Source: Rossellomorea aquimaris
Lineage (GTDB): Bacteria; Bacillota; Bacilli; Bacillales; Bacillaceae_B
Length of the DNA: 64,000 nucleotides
Reading direction: 5' to 3'
Assembly: GCF_020171925.1 (NCBI RefSeq)
Contig: NZ_JAIVAR010000001.1
Span: 186,001 to 250,000 of the forward strand
Both the position numbers and the translations under genes were made by a program. The notes beneath the pieces are model-generated. The model did not search any database. It saw only the letters and a program-made list of their open reading frames with translations, and was not told the DNA's origin. Positions 49,084-58,942 of this stretch are shown piece by piece; the first letter of the stretch is position 1; every line of letters starts with the position of its first letter.

Positions 49084-49800
49084 ATGAAATTTGCTCTGAT
49101 TACAGGAGCTTCAGGAGGTATTGGCAGAAGCACTGCCCTCACCCTTGCAAAGAAAGGGTGGAATCTTTATCTTCATTACCACTCCGATCGGGACGGGATT
49201 GAAGACTTGATGACTGAAATAACGAACCTTGGAGTGGAGGCAATCCCCATTCAAGCGGATTTGACCCAACCGGAACAGGTACAAAGCATCATTGATTCCA
49301 TCTTCCGTATCGATGCCATTGTTTACGCAAGCGGAGTGGCTGGTTGGGGGTTGTTTCAAGATCAGTCCGAACTCGAAATGGATCGAATGATCAACATCCA
49401 TGTGAAAAGCCCGATGCTCTTAATACAGGGATTACTTCCTAACCTGCTTAAGAATAAGGGGAATATCGTGATCGTCAGCTCCATTTGGGGACAAATCGGA
49501 GGTGCTTGCGAAGTGATTTATTCGACAGTGAAGGGTGCTCAGCTATCCTTCGTCAAGGCCCTTGCCAAAGAAACGGCTCCAAGCGGGGTCAGGATCAATT
49601 CCGTTGCCCCTGGAGCGGTTGCCACTAATATGATGGAGTCTTTTTCAGAAGAAGATCTCCTACAAGTCAGTGACGAAATCCCGATGGGGAGGCTTGCCAA
49701 CAGTAAAGAAATCGCTTCTTCCATCTGTTTCTTACTTTCCGATGATGCATCTTACATAACCGGACAGACTTTGGCTGTAAATGGAGGCTGGCACACGTAA
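49084..49800 (+). CDS. ymfI: EF-P 5-aminopentanone reductase YmfI (SDR family)
   Basis: A 238-residue short-chain dehydrogenase. The cofactor motif is ALITGASGGIGRS at the N-terminus; the catalytic residues fall in IVSSIWGQIGGACEVIYSTVKGA (Ser, Tyr, Lys). In B. subtilis YmfI reduces the 5-aminopentanone on Lys32 of elongation factor P to 5-aminopentanol, needed for swarming. By sequence alone it could be called a 3-oxoacyl-ACP reductase; synteny favours the EF-P role. The ATG at 49084 follows GGGGGAG. Confidence 0.88.
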   Translation: MKFALITGASGGIGRSTALTLAKKGWNLYLHYHSDRDGIEDLMTEITNLGVEAIPIQADLTQPEQVQSIIDSIFRIDAIVYASGVAGWGLFQDQSELEMDRMINIHVKSPMLLIQGLLPNLLKNKGNIVIVSSIWGQIGGACEVIYSTVKGAQLSFVKALAKETAPSGVRINSVAPGAVATNMMESFSEEDLLQVSDEIPMGRLANSKEIASSICFLLSDDASYITGQTLAVNGGWHT

Positions 49801-49879
49801 TAATTTCATTTGTAGCGAATATTTTTTCCTCCTTGATACAAACTAACATTGTATTTCAATTAAGAGGAGGTACATGACA

Positions 49880-50137
49880 ATGTCTGTATTGGATAATTGG
49901 TCAGATTGGAAAAACTTTTTAGGGGATCGCCTTAATCAAGCACAGCATGGTGGAATGGAAAACGAAACGGTTTCCGATTTAGCATACCAAATCGGTGATT
50001 ACCTCGCTAAACAGGTTGAGCCGAAAAATGATCAAGAAAAGGTTTTGGCTGATTTATGGTCTGTTGCTTCTCCTGAAGAACAGCATTCCATTGCAAACAT
50101 GATGGTGAAGCTAGTGAACAATAACGGTACTCGTTAA
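49880..50137 (+). CDS. ymfJ: DUF3243 protein YmfJ
   Basis: An 85-residue small helical protein (LDNWSDWKNFLGDRLNQAQHGGM, then LWSVASPEEQHSIANMMVKLV) of the DUF3243 family, common in Bacillaceae and of unknown function. Two ATGs are possible: 49880 is 9 bases from AGGAGG, while 49874 is only 3, so 49880 is used. Flanked by its own terminator. Confidence 0.88.
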   Translation: MSVLDNWSDWKNFLGDRLNQAQHGGMENETVSDLAYQIGDYLAKQVEPKNDQEKVLADLWSVASPEEQHSIANMMVKLVNNNGTR

Positions 50138-50164
50138 GGAGAGGGAATTTTCCTCTCCTTTTCC
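50136..50164 (+). terminator. intrinsic terminator after ymfJ
   Basis: AAGGAGAGG pairs with CCTCTCCTT around GAATTTT, followed by TTCC. Confidence 0.75.
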
Positions 50165-50341
50165 TATGCCTTTTCCGAGTAATGAGCGGGATCAGCAGAA
50201 ATTACACGTTTTCTTTAGGTTTTCCTTTTCTAATACATGAAAATCATTTATTATATAAGCTAGATGTTTCGTGACTAATTATCGGATAAACCCCTATCTT
50301 GTCGGATTATGTTGGTTCATTGAATTTCGGGAGGTATCATA

Positions 50342-51133
50342 GTGGATCGAAAAGAATGGTATCTAGAATATGAAATACAGAAAAATCGACCAGGCCTCTT
50401 AGGTGATATATCATCATTATTAGGGATGCTCTCTATTAACATCGTAACGATAAATGGTGTCGATGAAGGGAGAAGGGGAATGCTCCTTCTTGCTAACAAC
50501 GAAGAACAAATCACCCGCCTGGAATCAATCCTACAAACAATGGATACGATTAATGTAACCAAATTAAGGGAACCTAAATTGAGGGACAGGCTCGCCGTAC
50601 GACATGGGCGATACATTCAACGCGATGCAGATGACAAGAAGACATTTCGATTTGTACGCGATGAGCTCGGTTTGTTAGTGGATTTCATGGCCGAGTTATT
50701 CAAACAGGAAGGTCATAAGCTTGTAGGCATCAGGGGCATGCCCCGGGTCGGAAAGACTGAATCAGTCGTTGCAGCAAGCGTATGTGCCAATAAGAAGTGG
50801 TTATTCGTTTCTTCCACGTTGTTGAAGCAGACAATCCGAAGCAAACTGATTGAAGACGAATACTCGTCTGATAACTTGTTCATTCTCGATGGGATTGTTT
50901 CAACAAGGCGGGCCAGTGAGAAGCATTGGCAGCTCGTCAGGGAAATCATGCGTCTTTCTGCCGTTAAAGTCATCGAACACCCAGATGTCTTTGTGCAAAA
51001 CTCTGAATACACATTAGATGACTTTGATTACATCATTGAACTTAGAAACAATCCCGAAGAAGAAATTACATACGAACTTGTGGAACAAAATAACCTTTTT
51101 CAAAATTCGGATTTTGGAGGTTTTGATTTTTAA
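50342..51133 (+). CDS. ymfK: DUF3388 protein YmfK (ACT-like plus P-loop)
   Basis: A 263-residue protein of the YmfK/DUF3388 family. The first 75 residues look ACT-like (YLEYEIQKNRPGLLGDISSLLGMLSINIVTINGV), suggesting ligand sensing. A P-loop (GIRGMPRVGKTESVVAA, about 133-149) follows. The fold beyond it resembles a small ATPase. Function unknown. A GTG start follows GGGAGGT; rodZ starts 20 bp downstream. Confidence 0.88.
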   Translation: MDRKEWYLEYEIQKNRPGLLGDISSLLGMLSINIVTINGVDEGRRGMLLLANNEEQITRLESILQTMDTINVTKLREPKLRDRLAVRHGRYIQRDADDKKTFRFVRDELGLLVDFMAELFKQEGHKLVGIRGMPRVGKTESVVAASVCANKKWLFVSSTLLKQTIRSKLIEDEYSSDNLFILDGIVSTRRASEKHWQLVREIMRLSAVKVIEHPDVFVQNSEYTLDDFDYIIELRNNPEEEITYELVEQNNLFQNSDFGGFDF

Positions 51134-51152
51134 TATTGGAAGGTGTTAAATA

Positions 51153-52049
51153 GTGACGGAATTAGGAAATCGTCTGAAGGAAGCACGCGAGGCCAAGGAT
51201 TATAGTCTGGACGACTTGCAAAGAATTACAAAGATACAAAAAAGATATTTGATCGGTATCGAAGAAGGTAATTACGATATCATGCCTGGAAAGTTCTATG
51301 TACGTGCTTTCATCAAGCAATATTGTGAAGCTGTCGGCTTACAGCCGGAAGTGATCTTCGATGAATACAAGGATGAAATCCCAGCCACATATGATGATGA
51401 AATCCCAGTCAATCTTTCCCGCGTACAATCGCGGAAAGGTGTCTCGGGTAGTTCATCAAAGGTATTCGATGTCATTCCGAAGCTCTTGGTCGCTTTATTG
51501 ATCATCGGTCTCTTGATCGCCCTGTGGGTATTCGTGCAAACCAAGGTAGGCGATGAATCTAATAACGCCGATACAGCCGATAAAGAACCAGTCGCTGTCG
51601 ACCAAAAGGATTTACCTGAAGAAGAAGCCGATAGCAATGAAGCGGCAGATGATAAAGAATCCGATGGCGGGTCTACAAAAGAAGACAAAGAAGAAAGCAA
51701 GGACGAAGATAAGAGTGTCGAACAGTCACTAGAAGCGGTCAAGACTGAAGGAACGGTCACAACGTATGAATTGAAAGACGCCAAACCGTTCAAAATCGAA
51801 TTGGCAGCCAAAGGGGATGCCTGGGTGTCTGTTGAAAATTCAAAGCAAGAATCCTTGTTCCAAGGCATGCTTTATGAAGGTGATAAGAAAGAGATTGACC
51901 TGTCATCCGACACCGAAGCGTATCTTGTGATCGGCAATGCTGCAAACACTGATATCATCGTCAATGGAGAGCTGCTGGAATATGAAATCCCGACTGATAC
52001 AGTCAGACAGGATATCGTCATTCAATACACAGCTTCAGATTCACAGTGA
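51153..52049 (+). CDS. rodZ: cell-shape protein RodZ (YmfM)
   Basis: A 298-residue single-pass membrane protein. The N-terminal helix-turn-helix (LGNRLKEAREAKDYSLDDLQRITKI) contacts MreB in the family; GKFYVRAFIKQYCEAVGL is also conserved. The membrane segment is at about residues 109-130. A Glu/Asp/Ser-rich extracellular linker (about 135-195) leads to a C-terminal DUF4115 beta domain. It belongs to the elongation machinery. GTG start after GGAAGGTG. Confidence 0.93.
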   Translation: MTELGNRLKEAREAKDYSLDDLQRITKIQKRYLIGIEEGNYDIMPGKFYVRAFIKQYCEAVGLQPEVIFDEYKDEIPATYDDEIPVNLSRVQSRKGVSGSSSKVFDVIPKLLVALLIIGLLIALWVFVQTKVGDESNNADTADKEPVAVDQKDLPEEEADSNEAADDKESDGGSTKEDKEESKDEDKSVEQSLEAVKTEGTVTTYELKDAKPFKIELAAKGDAWVSVENSKQESLFQGMLYEGDKKEIDLSSDTEAYLVIGNAANTDIIVNGELLEYEIPTDTVRQDIVIQYTASDSQ

Positions 52050-52105
52050 TGCGGCTCTTGGACTGACCCATTAACCATTCTGTTTTATGCATTGGAGGTA
52101 GAAAG

Positions 52106-52684
52106 GTGAATTTACCTAATAAGATCACAATTTCAAGAATCTTTTTGATTCCTTTATTTTTACTCATCATGCTTGCGCCATTGAACTGGGGACAAATCCT
52201 TTTTTTAGGGGCAGAAATGCCGGTGAAACATTTCGTTGGCGCATTGATTTTCATTATCGCGTCGACCACCGATTGGATCGATGGATATTATGCAAGAAAG
52301 CTCAATATGGTCACTAACTTAGGGAAGTTCTTAGATCCATTGGCAGACAAGCTATTGGTATCTGCAGCGTTGATTGTGTTGGTCGAGCTCGGCCTTGCAC
52401 CTTCCTGGATCGTCATTATCATCATCAGCCGTGAATTCGCCGTTACCGGATTGCGTCTTGTTCTGGCAGGAGAAGGAGAAGTGGTGGCAGCGGGTCAGCT
52501 TGGGAAAATCAAGACTTGGGCGCAAATCATTGCGATATCAGCCCTATTGCTCCATAATGCCATCTTTGAATTAATCCATTTTCCATTTGCCACGATTGCA
52601 TTATGGGTAGCCATGTTCTTTACGATCTGGTCCGGATGGGATTATTTCAAACATAATAAGCAGGCGTTCGTCAATTCCAAATAA
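52106..52684 (+). CDS. pgsA: CDP-diacylglycerol-glycerol-3-phosphate 3-phosphatidyltransferase
   Basis: Makes phosphatidylglycerol phosphate from CDP-diacylglycerol. The 192-residue membrane enzyme carries the CDP-alcohol phosphotransferase motif DWIDGYYAR...GKFLDPLADK (about residues 53-79), with all metal-binding Asp residues present. It uses the product of cdsA upstream in this window. GTG start with GAAAGG close by and GGAGGT further up. Confidence 0.95.
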   Translation: MNLPNKITISRIFLIPLFLLIMLAPLNWGQILFLGAEMPVKHFVGALIFIIASTTDWIDGYYARKLNMVTNLGKFLDPLADKLLVSAALIVLVELGLAPSWIVIIIISREFAVTGLRLVLAGEGEVVAAGQLGKIKTWAQIIAISALLLHNAIFELIHFPFATIALWVAMFFTIWSGWDYFKHNKQAFVNSK

Positions 52685-52737
52685 GGGATGGCGTAGTCAA
52701 TTAACTGGACGACTGTGACATACGGGTATAATCTATA

Positions 52738-52768
52738 AGAGATGATTCAACATGAATCATCTCTTTTC
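52738..52768 (+). terminator. intrinsic terminator after pgsA
   Basis: AGAGATGATTC pairs with GAATCATCTCT around AACAT, followed by TTTC. Confidence 0.75.
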
Positions 52769-52873
52769 TATATGGGTATAGCTTAAAAGAGAATAAGGTC
52801 TAAGAGGATGGTCTCTGGAAAAGGAGAAGATCATTCTTACTAATGATACGTTATCCAAGAAGGGGGAAAGGGC

Positions 52874-54109
52874 ATGAATGCAGAAATCATTGCAGTAGGT
52901 TCTGAATTATTGTTAGGGCAAATTGCCAATACCAACGCCCAATATATCTCGGAGCAGTTGGCTGAGGCCGGTGTCAACGTATTTTTCCATACAAGCGTCG
53001 GGGACAATCCGGCCCGTTTGACACAAGCCATTGAAGTTGCACAGGAAAGAGCCGATCTTCTAATCTTCACAGGAGGGCTTGGACCGACAAAGGATGACTT
53101 AACGAAAGAAACGATCGCCCGCGTACTTGGGACAAGTTTATCGATGGATGAAGAGGCCTTGGAGTCGATAAAGTCGTATTTCCTAAAAACGAATCGGGAA
53201 ATGACACCGAATAATGAAAAGCAGGCACTCATACTCGATGGGTCTAAAAGTTTGAAGAATGAACATGGCATGGCCCCTGGTATGCTCTATAAGAAGGGAG
53301 ATACACTTTACATGCTGCTTCCCGGACCTCCCTCGGAAATGCGCCCCATGTTCAGTAAGTATGGGATTCCAGCTATCCTACATACGCTTAAAAGGAAGGA
53401 AGTCATTTCTTCCAGGGTCCTCCGCTTCTTTGGAATCGGTGAAGCGCAGTTGGAGACCGAACTGGAAGACTTGATAGACGCCCAGACGAACCCCACGATC
53501 GCACCTCTGGCAGGAGATGGGGAAGTCACGCTGCGTTTGACGGCGAAGCATGAGTCAAAAGAAGTGGCAGCCTCCCTGCTTGATGCTGTGGAAGAAAAGA
53601 TCCTGGATATCACAGGAGACTATTTCTACGGGTATGACAGGGACTCCCTGGTTGAAGTCGGGATGAGGGTATTAAGGGAAAAAGGGTTGACTCTGGCATG
53701 TGCGGAAAGTTTGACGGGCGGCCTTTTTCAATCCGAGATCACCTCGATATCAGGCGCATCCGATGTATTAAAAGGAGGAGTGGTATGTTACCAGGATGAC
53801 ATAAAGAAAAACGTGTTATCCGTTAAGGAGCATACACTCGAACAGTACACAGCAGTCAGTGAACAAACTGCGGTGGAACTTGCGGACAACGTGAGGAGTT
53901 TATTTTCATCCGATATCGGAATCAGTTTCACTGGAGTGGCGGGCCCTGAAGATCTTGACGGAGTAAAGGCTGGCACTGTCTGGGTCGGGCTTTCCATCAA
54001 GGGCAGGGGCACAAAGGCATTTCTCCTCAACCTCGCCGGAGGAAGGAATTCCAACCGTAAAAGAACAGCGAAATATGGCTGGCATTATTTATTAAAAGAA
54101 TTATCATGA
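52874..54109 (+). CDS. cinA: CinA-like competence/damage-inducible protein
   Basis: A 411-residue two-domain protein. The N-terminal MoaB/MogA-like domain ([38 protein letters not shown]) is linked to ADP-ribose pyrophosphatase activity in the family. The C-terminal CinA domain ([37 protein letters not shown]) is linked to NMN deamidase activity. In many Gram-positives cinA precedes recA, as here. ATG after AGGGGGAAAGG. Confidence 0.94.
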   Translation: MNAEIIAVGSELLLGQIANTNAQYISEQLAEAGVNVFFHTSVGDNPARLTQAIEVAQERADLLIFTGGLGPTKDDLTKETIARVLGTSLSMDEEALESIKSYFLKTNREMTPNNEKQALILDGSKSLKNEHGMAPGMLYKKGDTLYMLLPGPPSEMRPMFSKYGIPAILHTLKRKEVISSRVLRFFGIGEAQLETELEDLIDAQTNPTIAPLAGDGEVTLRLTAKHESKEVAASLLDAVEEKILDITGDYFYGYDRDSLVEVGMRVLREKGLTLACAESLTGGLFQSEITSISGASDVLKGGVVCYQDDIKKNVLSVKEHTLEQYTAVSEQTAVELADNVRSLFSSDIGISFTGVAGPEDLDGVKAGTVWVGLSIKGRGTKAFLLNLAGGRNSNRKRTAKYGWHYLLKELS

Positions 54110-54124
54110 ATGCTTCTCTAGAAA

Positions 54125-54168
54125 TCTGCCTCCCCTGAGAAATCAAAAAGGGGGCAGTTTTCTTTTTT
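54125..54168 (+). terminator. intrinsic terminator after cinA
   Basis: CTGCCTCCC pairs with GGGGGCAG (G-rich slip allowed), followed by TTTTCTTTTTT. Confidence 0.75.
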
Positions 54169-54218
54169 AGTCGAACGGATTTGTTAAAGAATATTGCTGA
54201 TAGTTACCTATTCTAATT

Positions 54219-54260
54219 GTTGATTGGAGTGTAAGTCGAAGACTCCTGAGGGAAGAGCTT
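54219..54260. repeat. decayed fragment of the outer repeat family
   Basis: GTTGATTGGAGTGTAAGTCGAAGACTCCTG resembles the left half of the composite repeats at about 59997 and 63226 (TTGGAGTGCAAGACGAAGACTCCTG), then diverges. Non-coding, in the cinA-recA gap. Confidence 0.7.
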
Positions 54261-54298
54261 TGAACAAAATTCATCAAGTAAACTGCCAAAATAAAAAC

Positions 54299-54312
54299 CG
54301 AATGGATGTTCG
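54299..54312. promoter_or_regulatory. LexA (SOS) box of recA
   Basis: CGAATGGATGTTCG is one mismatch from the Gram-positive LexA consensus CGAAC-N4-GTTCG. It ends 10 bp upstream of the recA -35. Confidence 0.75.
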
Positions 54313-54321
54313 ATTTTTTTC

Positions 54322-54350
54322 TTGTTTTCTCTTAAAACATGGTTTATAGT
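54322..54350 (+). promoter_or_regulatory. SigA promoter of recA
   Basis: TTGTTT, a 17-base spacer and TATAGT, 70 bp before recA. A small GACAA...TTGTC hairpin lies in the leader near 54370. Confidence 0.7.
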
Positions 54351-54419
54351 ATAGATAGGTTGGATTTGAGACAAGCTTATAAGTTGTCTTGAAGTCTTAT
54401 ATTCAAAGGAGGAAGATTA

Positions 54420-55457
54420 GTGAGCGATCGTAAAGCAGCCTTAGATATGGCGTTGAAACAAATAGAGAAACAATTTGGAAAAGGCTCTGTCATGAAGCTT
54501 GGGGAACAAACTGACAGAAAAGTAGTAACCGTTCCAAGTGGATCACTTGCACTTGACGCGGCTCTCGGAGTTGGCGGATACCCACGTGGAAGGATCGTCG
54601 AGGTATATGGACCGGAATCATCAGGTAAGACAACTGTAGCACTACATGCAATTGCTGAGGTGCAGGCACAAGGCGGCCAGGCAGCATTCATCGATGCCGA
54701 GCACGCACTTGACCCTGTTTATGCACAGAAGCTTGGTGTGAACATAGACGAACTGTTGCTCTCTCAACCTGATACGGGAGAACAGGCACTTGAAATTGCC
54801 GAAGCATTGGTACGAAGCGGTGCGGTGGACGCCATCGTTATCGACTCTGTGGCAGCGCTTGTTCCTAAAGCCGAAATCGAAGGGGAAATGGGAGATTCAC
54901 ACGTAGGTCTTCAAGCCCGCTTGATGTCACAGGCACTTCGTAAACTATCGGGTGCCATCAATAAATCAAAAACAATTGCGATCTTCATCAACCAGATCCG
55001 TGAAAAGGTCGGGGTCATGTTCGGAAACCCCGAGACGACTCCTGGTGGACGCGCGTTGAAATTCTATTCTTCCGTACGTTTGGAAGTACGCCGTGCCGAA
55101 ACACTTAAGCAAGGAAACGAAATGGTCGGTAATAAAACGAAAATCAAAGTCGTGAAGAACAAAGTCGCTCCTCCGTTCCGTGTCGCGGAAGTGGATATCA
55201 TGTACGGACAAGGGATTTCCAAAGAAGGGGAAATTGTCGACATGGGCTCTGAGCTTGATATCGTCCAGAAGAGCGGTGCTTGGTACTCTTATAACGAAGA
55301 GCGCCTAGGACAAGGTCGTGAAAATGCGAAGATTTTCTTGAAGGAAAATCCTGAAATCCGCAACGAAATCATGTTGAAGATCCGTGAACATTACGGATTG
55401 GACACAGGTGCGGCGGAAGCGGAAGATCAAGGCGAACTAAATCTATTGGAAGATTAA
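54420..55457 (+). CDS. recA: recombinase RecA
   Basis: A 345-residue strand-exchange and SOS co-protease protein. Walker A is GPESSGKTT (about 64-72), Walker B is [24 protein letters not shown] (about 138-160), loop L2 is [18 protein letters not shown]. The acidic C-terminal tail is present ([13 protein letters not shown]). A GTG start follows AAAGGAGGA. Regulation by LexA is indicated by the box at 54299. Confidence 0.99.
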   Translation: MSDRKAALDMALKQIEKQFGKGSVMKLGEQTDRKVVTVPSGSLALDAALGVGGYPRGRIVEVYGPESSGKTTVALHAIAEVQAQGGQAAFIDAEHALDPVYAQKLGVNIDELLLSQPDTGEQALEIAEALVRSGAVDAIVIDSVAALVPKAEIEGEMGDSHVGLQARLMSQALRKLSGAINKSKTIAIFINQIREKVGVMFGNPETTPGGRALKFYSSVRLEVRRAETLKQGNEMVGNKTKIKVVKNKVAPPFRVAEVDIMYGQGISKEGEIVDMGSELDIVQKSGAWYSYNEERLGQGRENAKIFLKENPEIRNEIMLKIREHYGLDTGAAEAEDQGELNLLED

Positions 55458-55469
55458 GTTTGACAGTGG

Positions 55470-55508
55470 GGAAGCAAGCAGGTTCATGCTTGCTTCTCTT
55501 TATTTTTT
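55470..55508 (+). terminator. intrinsic terminator after recA
   Basis: GAAGCAAGC pairs with GCTTGCTTC around an 8-base loop, then CTTTATTTTTT. Confidence 0.8.
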
Positions 55509-55627
55509 ACTCCAAATTTCCCATGATGAACATAATTATATTATGTTAACAAACAAGCTGGTTTTTATCGGATTTTGTCGAAAGGTAAGAATTCCTTTGT
55601 AAATCCAGTGTTAGACAGGACAACCCC

Positions 55628-55656
55628 TTGACAATAAATTTTCTGAGATTTAAAAT
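55628..55656 (+). promoter_or_regulatory. SigA promoter of rny
   Basis: A perfect TTGACA, a 17-base spacer and TAAAAT. Leader of about 125 bases. A Spo0A-like TGTCGAA is at 55576-55582, some 45 bp upstream. Confidence 0.8.
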
Positions 55657-55789
55657 TAACATGTATATTTTACAAATTTTTCGAATGAATATTTGAAAGC
55701 CTAGCGCTGTATATTGAGTTCAAATGAGCAATGTACAAGCCGACATGTAAAAGACATGATGAAAGTTCATAGCAAGAGGAGGTGAAATA

Positions 55790-57349
55790 ATGCAACCTAT
55801 TACAATCATCTCCATTTTGCTTGGCCTAATCGTCGGTGTAGTTGTTGGATACCTTATTCGTAAGTCCATTGCTGAAGCAAAGATTGCTGGTGCCAGAGGT
55901 TCAGCAGAGCAGATTTTAGAAGATGCTAAGCGCGAGGCGGATGCTCTGAAGAAAGAAGCACTATTGGAAGCAAAGGACGAAAATCATAGACTTCGCACTG
56001 AAATGGAAAATGAACTTCGTGAACGAAGAAATGAATTGCAAAAACAAGAAAATCGTTTAATGCAAAAAGAGGAAAACCTCGACCGTAAAGACGATACGCT
56101 TGATAAGCGTGAAGCTTTACTGGAAAGAAAAGAGGCAGCTCTTAACGAAAGACAACAACATATTGAAGAGATGGAAAGCAAAGTGGACGAGATGGTACGA
56201 TCACAGCAAACAGAGCTTGAACGTATTTCAAGCTTGACTCGTGATGAAGCGAAGGGAATCATCCTGGACCGTGTTGAAAATGAGCTCTCCCATGATATTG
56301 CCATCATGGTCAGGGAACACGAGACACGTGCGAAGGAAGATGCCGACAAGAAGGCGAAAGAAGTCCTTTCACTTGCAATTCAACGTTGTGCCGCAGAACA
56401 TGTGGCGGAGACGACGGTTAGTGTTGTGAATCTGCCGAATGATGAGATGAAAGGTCGTATTATTGGGCGAGAAGGACGTAACATTCGTACGCTGGAAACA
56501 TTGACAGGAATCGATCTAATCATTGACGATACTCCTGAAGCGGTTATCCTTTCCGGTTTTGATCCGATCCGCAGGGAAACCGCTCGAATTGCTTTAGAAA
56601 AATTAGTACAGGATGGACGTATCCACCCTGCACGAATTGAAGAAATGGTCGATAAATCACGCCGGGAAGTGGACGAGTATATCCGGGAAATCGGTGAACA
56701 GACAACCTTTGAGGTTGGAGTCCATGGACTGCATCCTGATTTGATCAAGATCCTTGGCCGCTTGAAGTACCGTACAAGTTATGGTCAAAACGTATTGAAG
56801 CACTCAATCGAGGTCGCCCATCTTTCTGGGCTGCTTGCAGCCGAGCTTGGAGAAGACGAAAGACTTGCCAAGCGTGCTGGATTGCTGCACGATATCGGTA
56901 AGGCGATTGACCATGAAGTGGAAGGAAGCCACGTGGAAATCGGTGTAGAACTTGCAACGAAGTATAAAGAGCATCCTGTTGTCATCAACAGTATCGCTTC
57001 CCACCATGGTGATACAGAGCCTACTTCAATCATCGCTGTACTTGTAGCAGCAGCAGATGCCTTATCTGCGGCGAGACCTGGAGCGAGAAGCGAAACCCTT
57101 GAGAACTACATTCGACGCCTTGAGAAGCTGGAGGAGATTTCAGAGTCTTATGAAGGAGTCGAGAAGTCCTTTGCCATCCAGGCAGGACGTGAAGTTCGCA
57201 TCATGGTAAGGCCGGAAGCCATCGACGACTTGGAATCCCACCGATTGGCACGGGATATCCGTAAGAGAATCGAAGATGAACTGGATTACCCTGGTCACAT
57301 TAAAGTAACGGTCATCCGTGAAACAAGGGCCGTGGAATATGCGAAATAA
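55790..57349 (+). CDS. rny: ribonuclease Y
   Basis: The membrane-bound endoribonuclease that starts bulk mRNA decay in Bacillus. The 519 residues comprise an N-terminal membrane helix (about 4-22), a long heptad-rich coiled coil (about 30-190), a KH domain ([21 protein letters not shown]) and an HD domain with the catalytic HD pair in [20 protein letters not shown] after AGAGGAGGTG. It precedes ymdB, as in B. subtilis. Confidence 0.98.
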   Translation: MQPITIISILLGLIVGVVVGYLIRKSIAEAKIAGARGSAEQILEDAKREADALKKEALLEAKDENHRLRTEMENELRERRNELQKQENRLMQKEENLDRKDDTLDKREALLERKEAALNERQQHIEEMESKVDEMVRSQQTELERISSLTRDEAKGIILDRVENELSHDIAIMVREHETRAKEDADKKAKEVLSLAIQRCAAEHVAETTVSVVNLPNDEMKGRIIGREGRNIRTLETLTGIDLIIDDTPEAVILSGFDPIRRETARIALEKLVQDGRIHPARIEEMVDKSRREVDEYIREIGEQTTFEVGVHGLHPDLIKILGRLKYRTSYGQNVLKHSIEVAHLSGLLAAELGEDERLAKRAGLLHDIGKAIDHEVEGSHVEIGVELATKYKEHPVVINSIASHHGDTEPTSIIAVLVAAADALSAARPGARSETLENYIRRLEKLEEISESYEGVEKSFAIQAGREVRIMVRPEAIDDLESHRLARDIRKRIEDELDYPGHIKVTVIRETRAVEYAK

Positions 57350-57353
57350 TGAG

Positions 57354-57399
57354 GTTGACTCCCGAAAGGAACCATTCCTTTCGGGGTCAGCTTTTTTAT
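57354..57399 (+). terminator. intrinsic terminator after rny
   Basis: TTGACTCCCGAAAGGA pairs with TCCTTTCGGGGTCAG around ACCAT, then six T. Confidence 0.85.
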
Positions 57400-57445
57400 T
57401 TGTATTCCAACCGTATGGATGTATGAATAGTTAAAAGGTTAAATG

Positions 57446-57454
57446 TGATACAAT
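57446..57454 (+). promoter_or_regulatory. extended -10 promoter of ymdB
   Basis: TGATACAAT (TG plus TACAAT), 50 bp before ymdB; -35 not evident. Confidence 0.45.
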
Positions 57455-57503
57455 AAACGACATAACGATACAGATTCAAATACATATGAAGAAAGGAATT
57501 ATC

Positions 57504-58307
57504 ATGAAACTATTATTTGTTGGAGATGTAGTCGGCTCAATGGGCCGTGAAATGATTTCTGAATATCTGGTGAAACTCAAGAAAAAGCATCAGCCGGATT
57601 TTACCATCGTAAATGGTGAGAACGCCGCGTCAGGTAGAGGGATTACGGAAAAGATTTATAAAAAGCTTCTGCAGGACGGTGCCGATATGGTGACAATGGG
57701 GAATCACACATGGGACAACAAGGAGATCTTCGGTTTCATCGACTCTTCAAAGAAATTGGTGCGCCCGGCCAATTTCCCGGAAGGTACACCAGGCTCCGGA
57801 CTTGTTTTCGGAGAGGCATTCGGCAAGACGGTGGCTGTCATTAATATACAAGGTAGGACGTTTATGCCTCCGCTTGATGATCCTTTTAAAATCGTGGATG
57901 AATTAGTGGATCAAGCAAAAAAGAAAACATCCGTAATCTTTGTTGATTTCCATGCAGAAGCGACTAGTGAAAAGCAGGCTATGGGTTGGCATTTGGACGG
58001 TAGGGTATCAGCGGTCATCGGAACACATACACATGTTCAGACCGCAGACAATCGAGTCCTGCCTAATGGGACAGCCTTTATGTGCGATGTCGGCATGACA
58101 GGCCCTTATGATGAAGTGCTCGGTATGAATCGGGAATCCGTATTGAAGAGATTTCAAACGAGTCTCCCTGTGAGATTCGAGGTACCGAAAGATGGACGAA
58201 AGATTTTAAGTGCATGTTTGATTGATGTTGATCATAAATCCGGAAAAGCGAAACGTATCGAGCGGATTTTGATCAATGAGGATCACCCTTTTATGGCTGA
58301 ATATTGA
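57504..58307 (+). CDS. ymdB: YmdB metallophosphoesterase
   Basis: A calcineurin-like phosphodiesterase of 267 residues. Metal ligands are in MKLLFVGDVVGSMGRE, VNGENAASGRGI, MGNHTWDNKEI and IGTHTHVQTADNRVLP. B. subtilis YmdB hydrolyses 2',3'-cyclic AMP and affects biofilm gene expression and nanotube formation. The ATG at 57504 follows AGAAAGGA; the ATG at 57486 would swallow that site. Confidence 0.94.
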   Translation: MKLLFVGDVVGSMGREMISEYLVKLKKKHQPDFTIVNGENAASGRGITEKIYKKLLQDGADMVTMGNHTWDNKEIFGFIDSSKKLVRPANFPEGTPGSGLVFGEAFGKTVAVINIQGRTFMPPLDDPFKIVDELVDQAKKKTSVIFVDFHAEATSEKQAMGWHLDGRVSAVIGTHTHVQTADNRVLPNGTAFMCDVGMTGPYDEVLGMNRESVLKRFQTSLPVRFEVPKDGRKILSACLIDVDHKSGKAKRIERILINEDHPFMAEY

Positions 58308-58331
58308 TGTTTTCGTTCCTTTTTCAACCAT

Positions 58332-58361
58332 ACCGGAATGAATTGTCCATTTCTTGAATAT
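58332..58361 (+). promoter_or_regulatory. SigH-like promoter of spoVS
   Basis: ACCGGAATG, 12 bases and CTTGAATAT resemble the SigH pattern (AGGAWWW and GAAT). B. subtilis spoVS is a SigH gene. It lies about 80 bp before the ATG. Confidence 0.45.
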
Positions 58362-58442
58362 AGTAGCAGTGGAATCATTTATACCAAGTTTGTTCTTTAC
58401 CACGGACATGCGGTATGGGGGAAATGACAAGGAGGAAAAGGA

Positions 58443-58703
58443 ATGGAAATATTAAAAGTTTCAGCAAAATCTAATCCTAATTCTGTAGCTGGTGCGCTTG
58501 CCGGTGTTCTTCGTGAGAGAGGGGGAGCAGAGATCCAGGCAATCGGGGCAGGAGCGTTGAATCAAGCTGTCAAAGCAGTTGCCATAGCACGGGGATTTGT
58601 TGCTCCCAGTGGTTTAGATTTAATTTGTATCCCGGCATTTACAGATATACAGATTGAAGGGGAAGAACGAACGGCCATAAAGTTGATCGTGGAACCGAGA
58701 TAA
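58443..58703 (+). CDS. spoVS: stage V sporulation protein S
   Basis: An 86-residue Alba-like protein (MEILKVSAKSNPNSVAGALAGVLRERG, QAIGAGALNQAVKAVAIARGFV) nearly invariant in Bacillaceae. It affects septation and spore coat and core development; the molecular role is uncertain, but the fold suggests nucleic acid binding. ATG after AAGGAGGAAAAGG. Single-gene unit. Confidence 0.97.
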   Translation: MEILKVSAKSNPNSVAGALAGVLRERGGAEIQAIGAGALNQAVKAVAIARGFVAPSGLDLICIPAFTDIQIEGEERTAIKLIVEPR

Positions 58704-58789
58704 CGGGAAAACGCCGAACTGATTGTTGTTCCGTGTAATCGTAATATACTGATTTTCCCGTCCTTTAAATTCGGGAATATATGGTTGAA

Positions 58790-58833
58790 GAAGGCTGTTC
58801 GTTAAAGATTTCCTTTATTGGACAGCCTTTTTA
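58790..58833 (+). terminator. intrinsic terminator after spoVS
   Basis: AAGGCTGTTC pairs with GGACAGCCTT (G-U tolerated) around a loop of about 20 bases, followed by TTTATATTT. Confidence 0.75.
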
Positions 58834-58942
58834 TATTTCCTTCCTAAAGCCACTTCACTGATATAGCAGGTACGCTGGAATGAGAGAAACTTTAAGATAA
58901 CCGATACATAAGATACGTAGAATAGAGAAGGGGTGGAAATGA

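Noticed and set aside
52727-52732. TATAAT in the pgsA-cinA gap
   Set aside because: No plausible -35, and the transcript would begin inside the pgsA terminator hairpin.
55458-55789. Missing gene between recA and rny (pbpX in B. subtilis)
   Set aside because: The gap holds only a terminator, a Spo0A-like core and the rny promoter; absence of pbpX is normal lineage variation, with no remnant visible.
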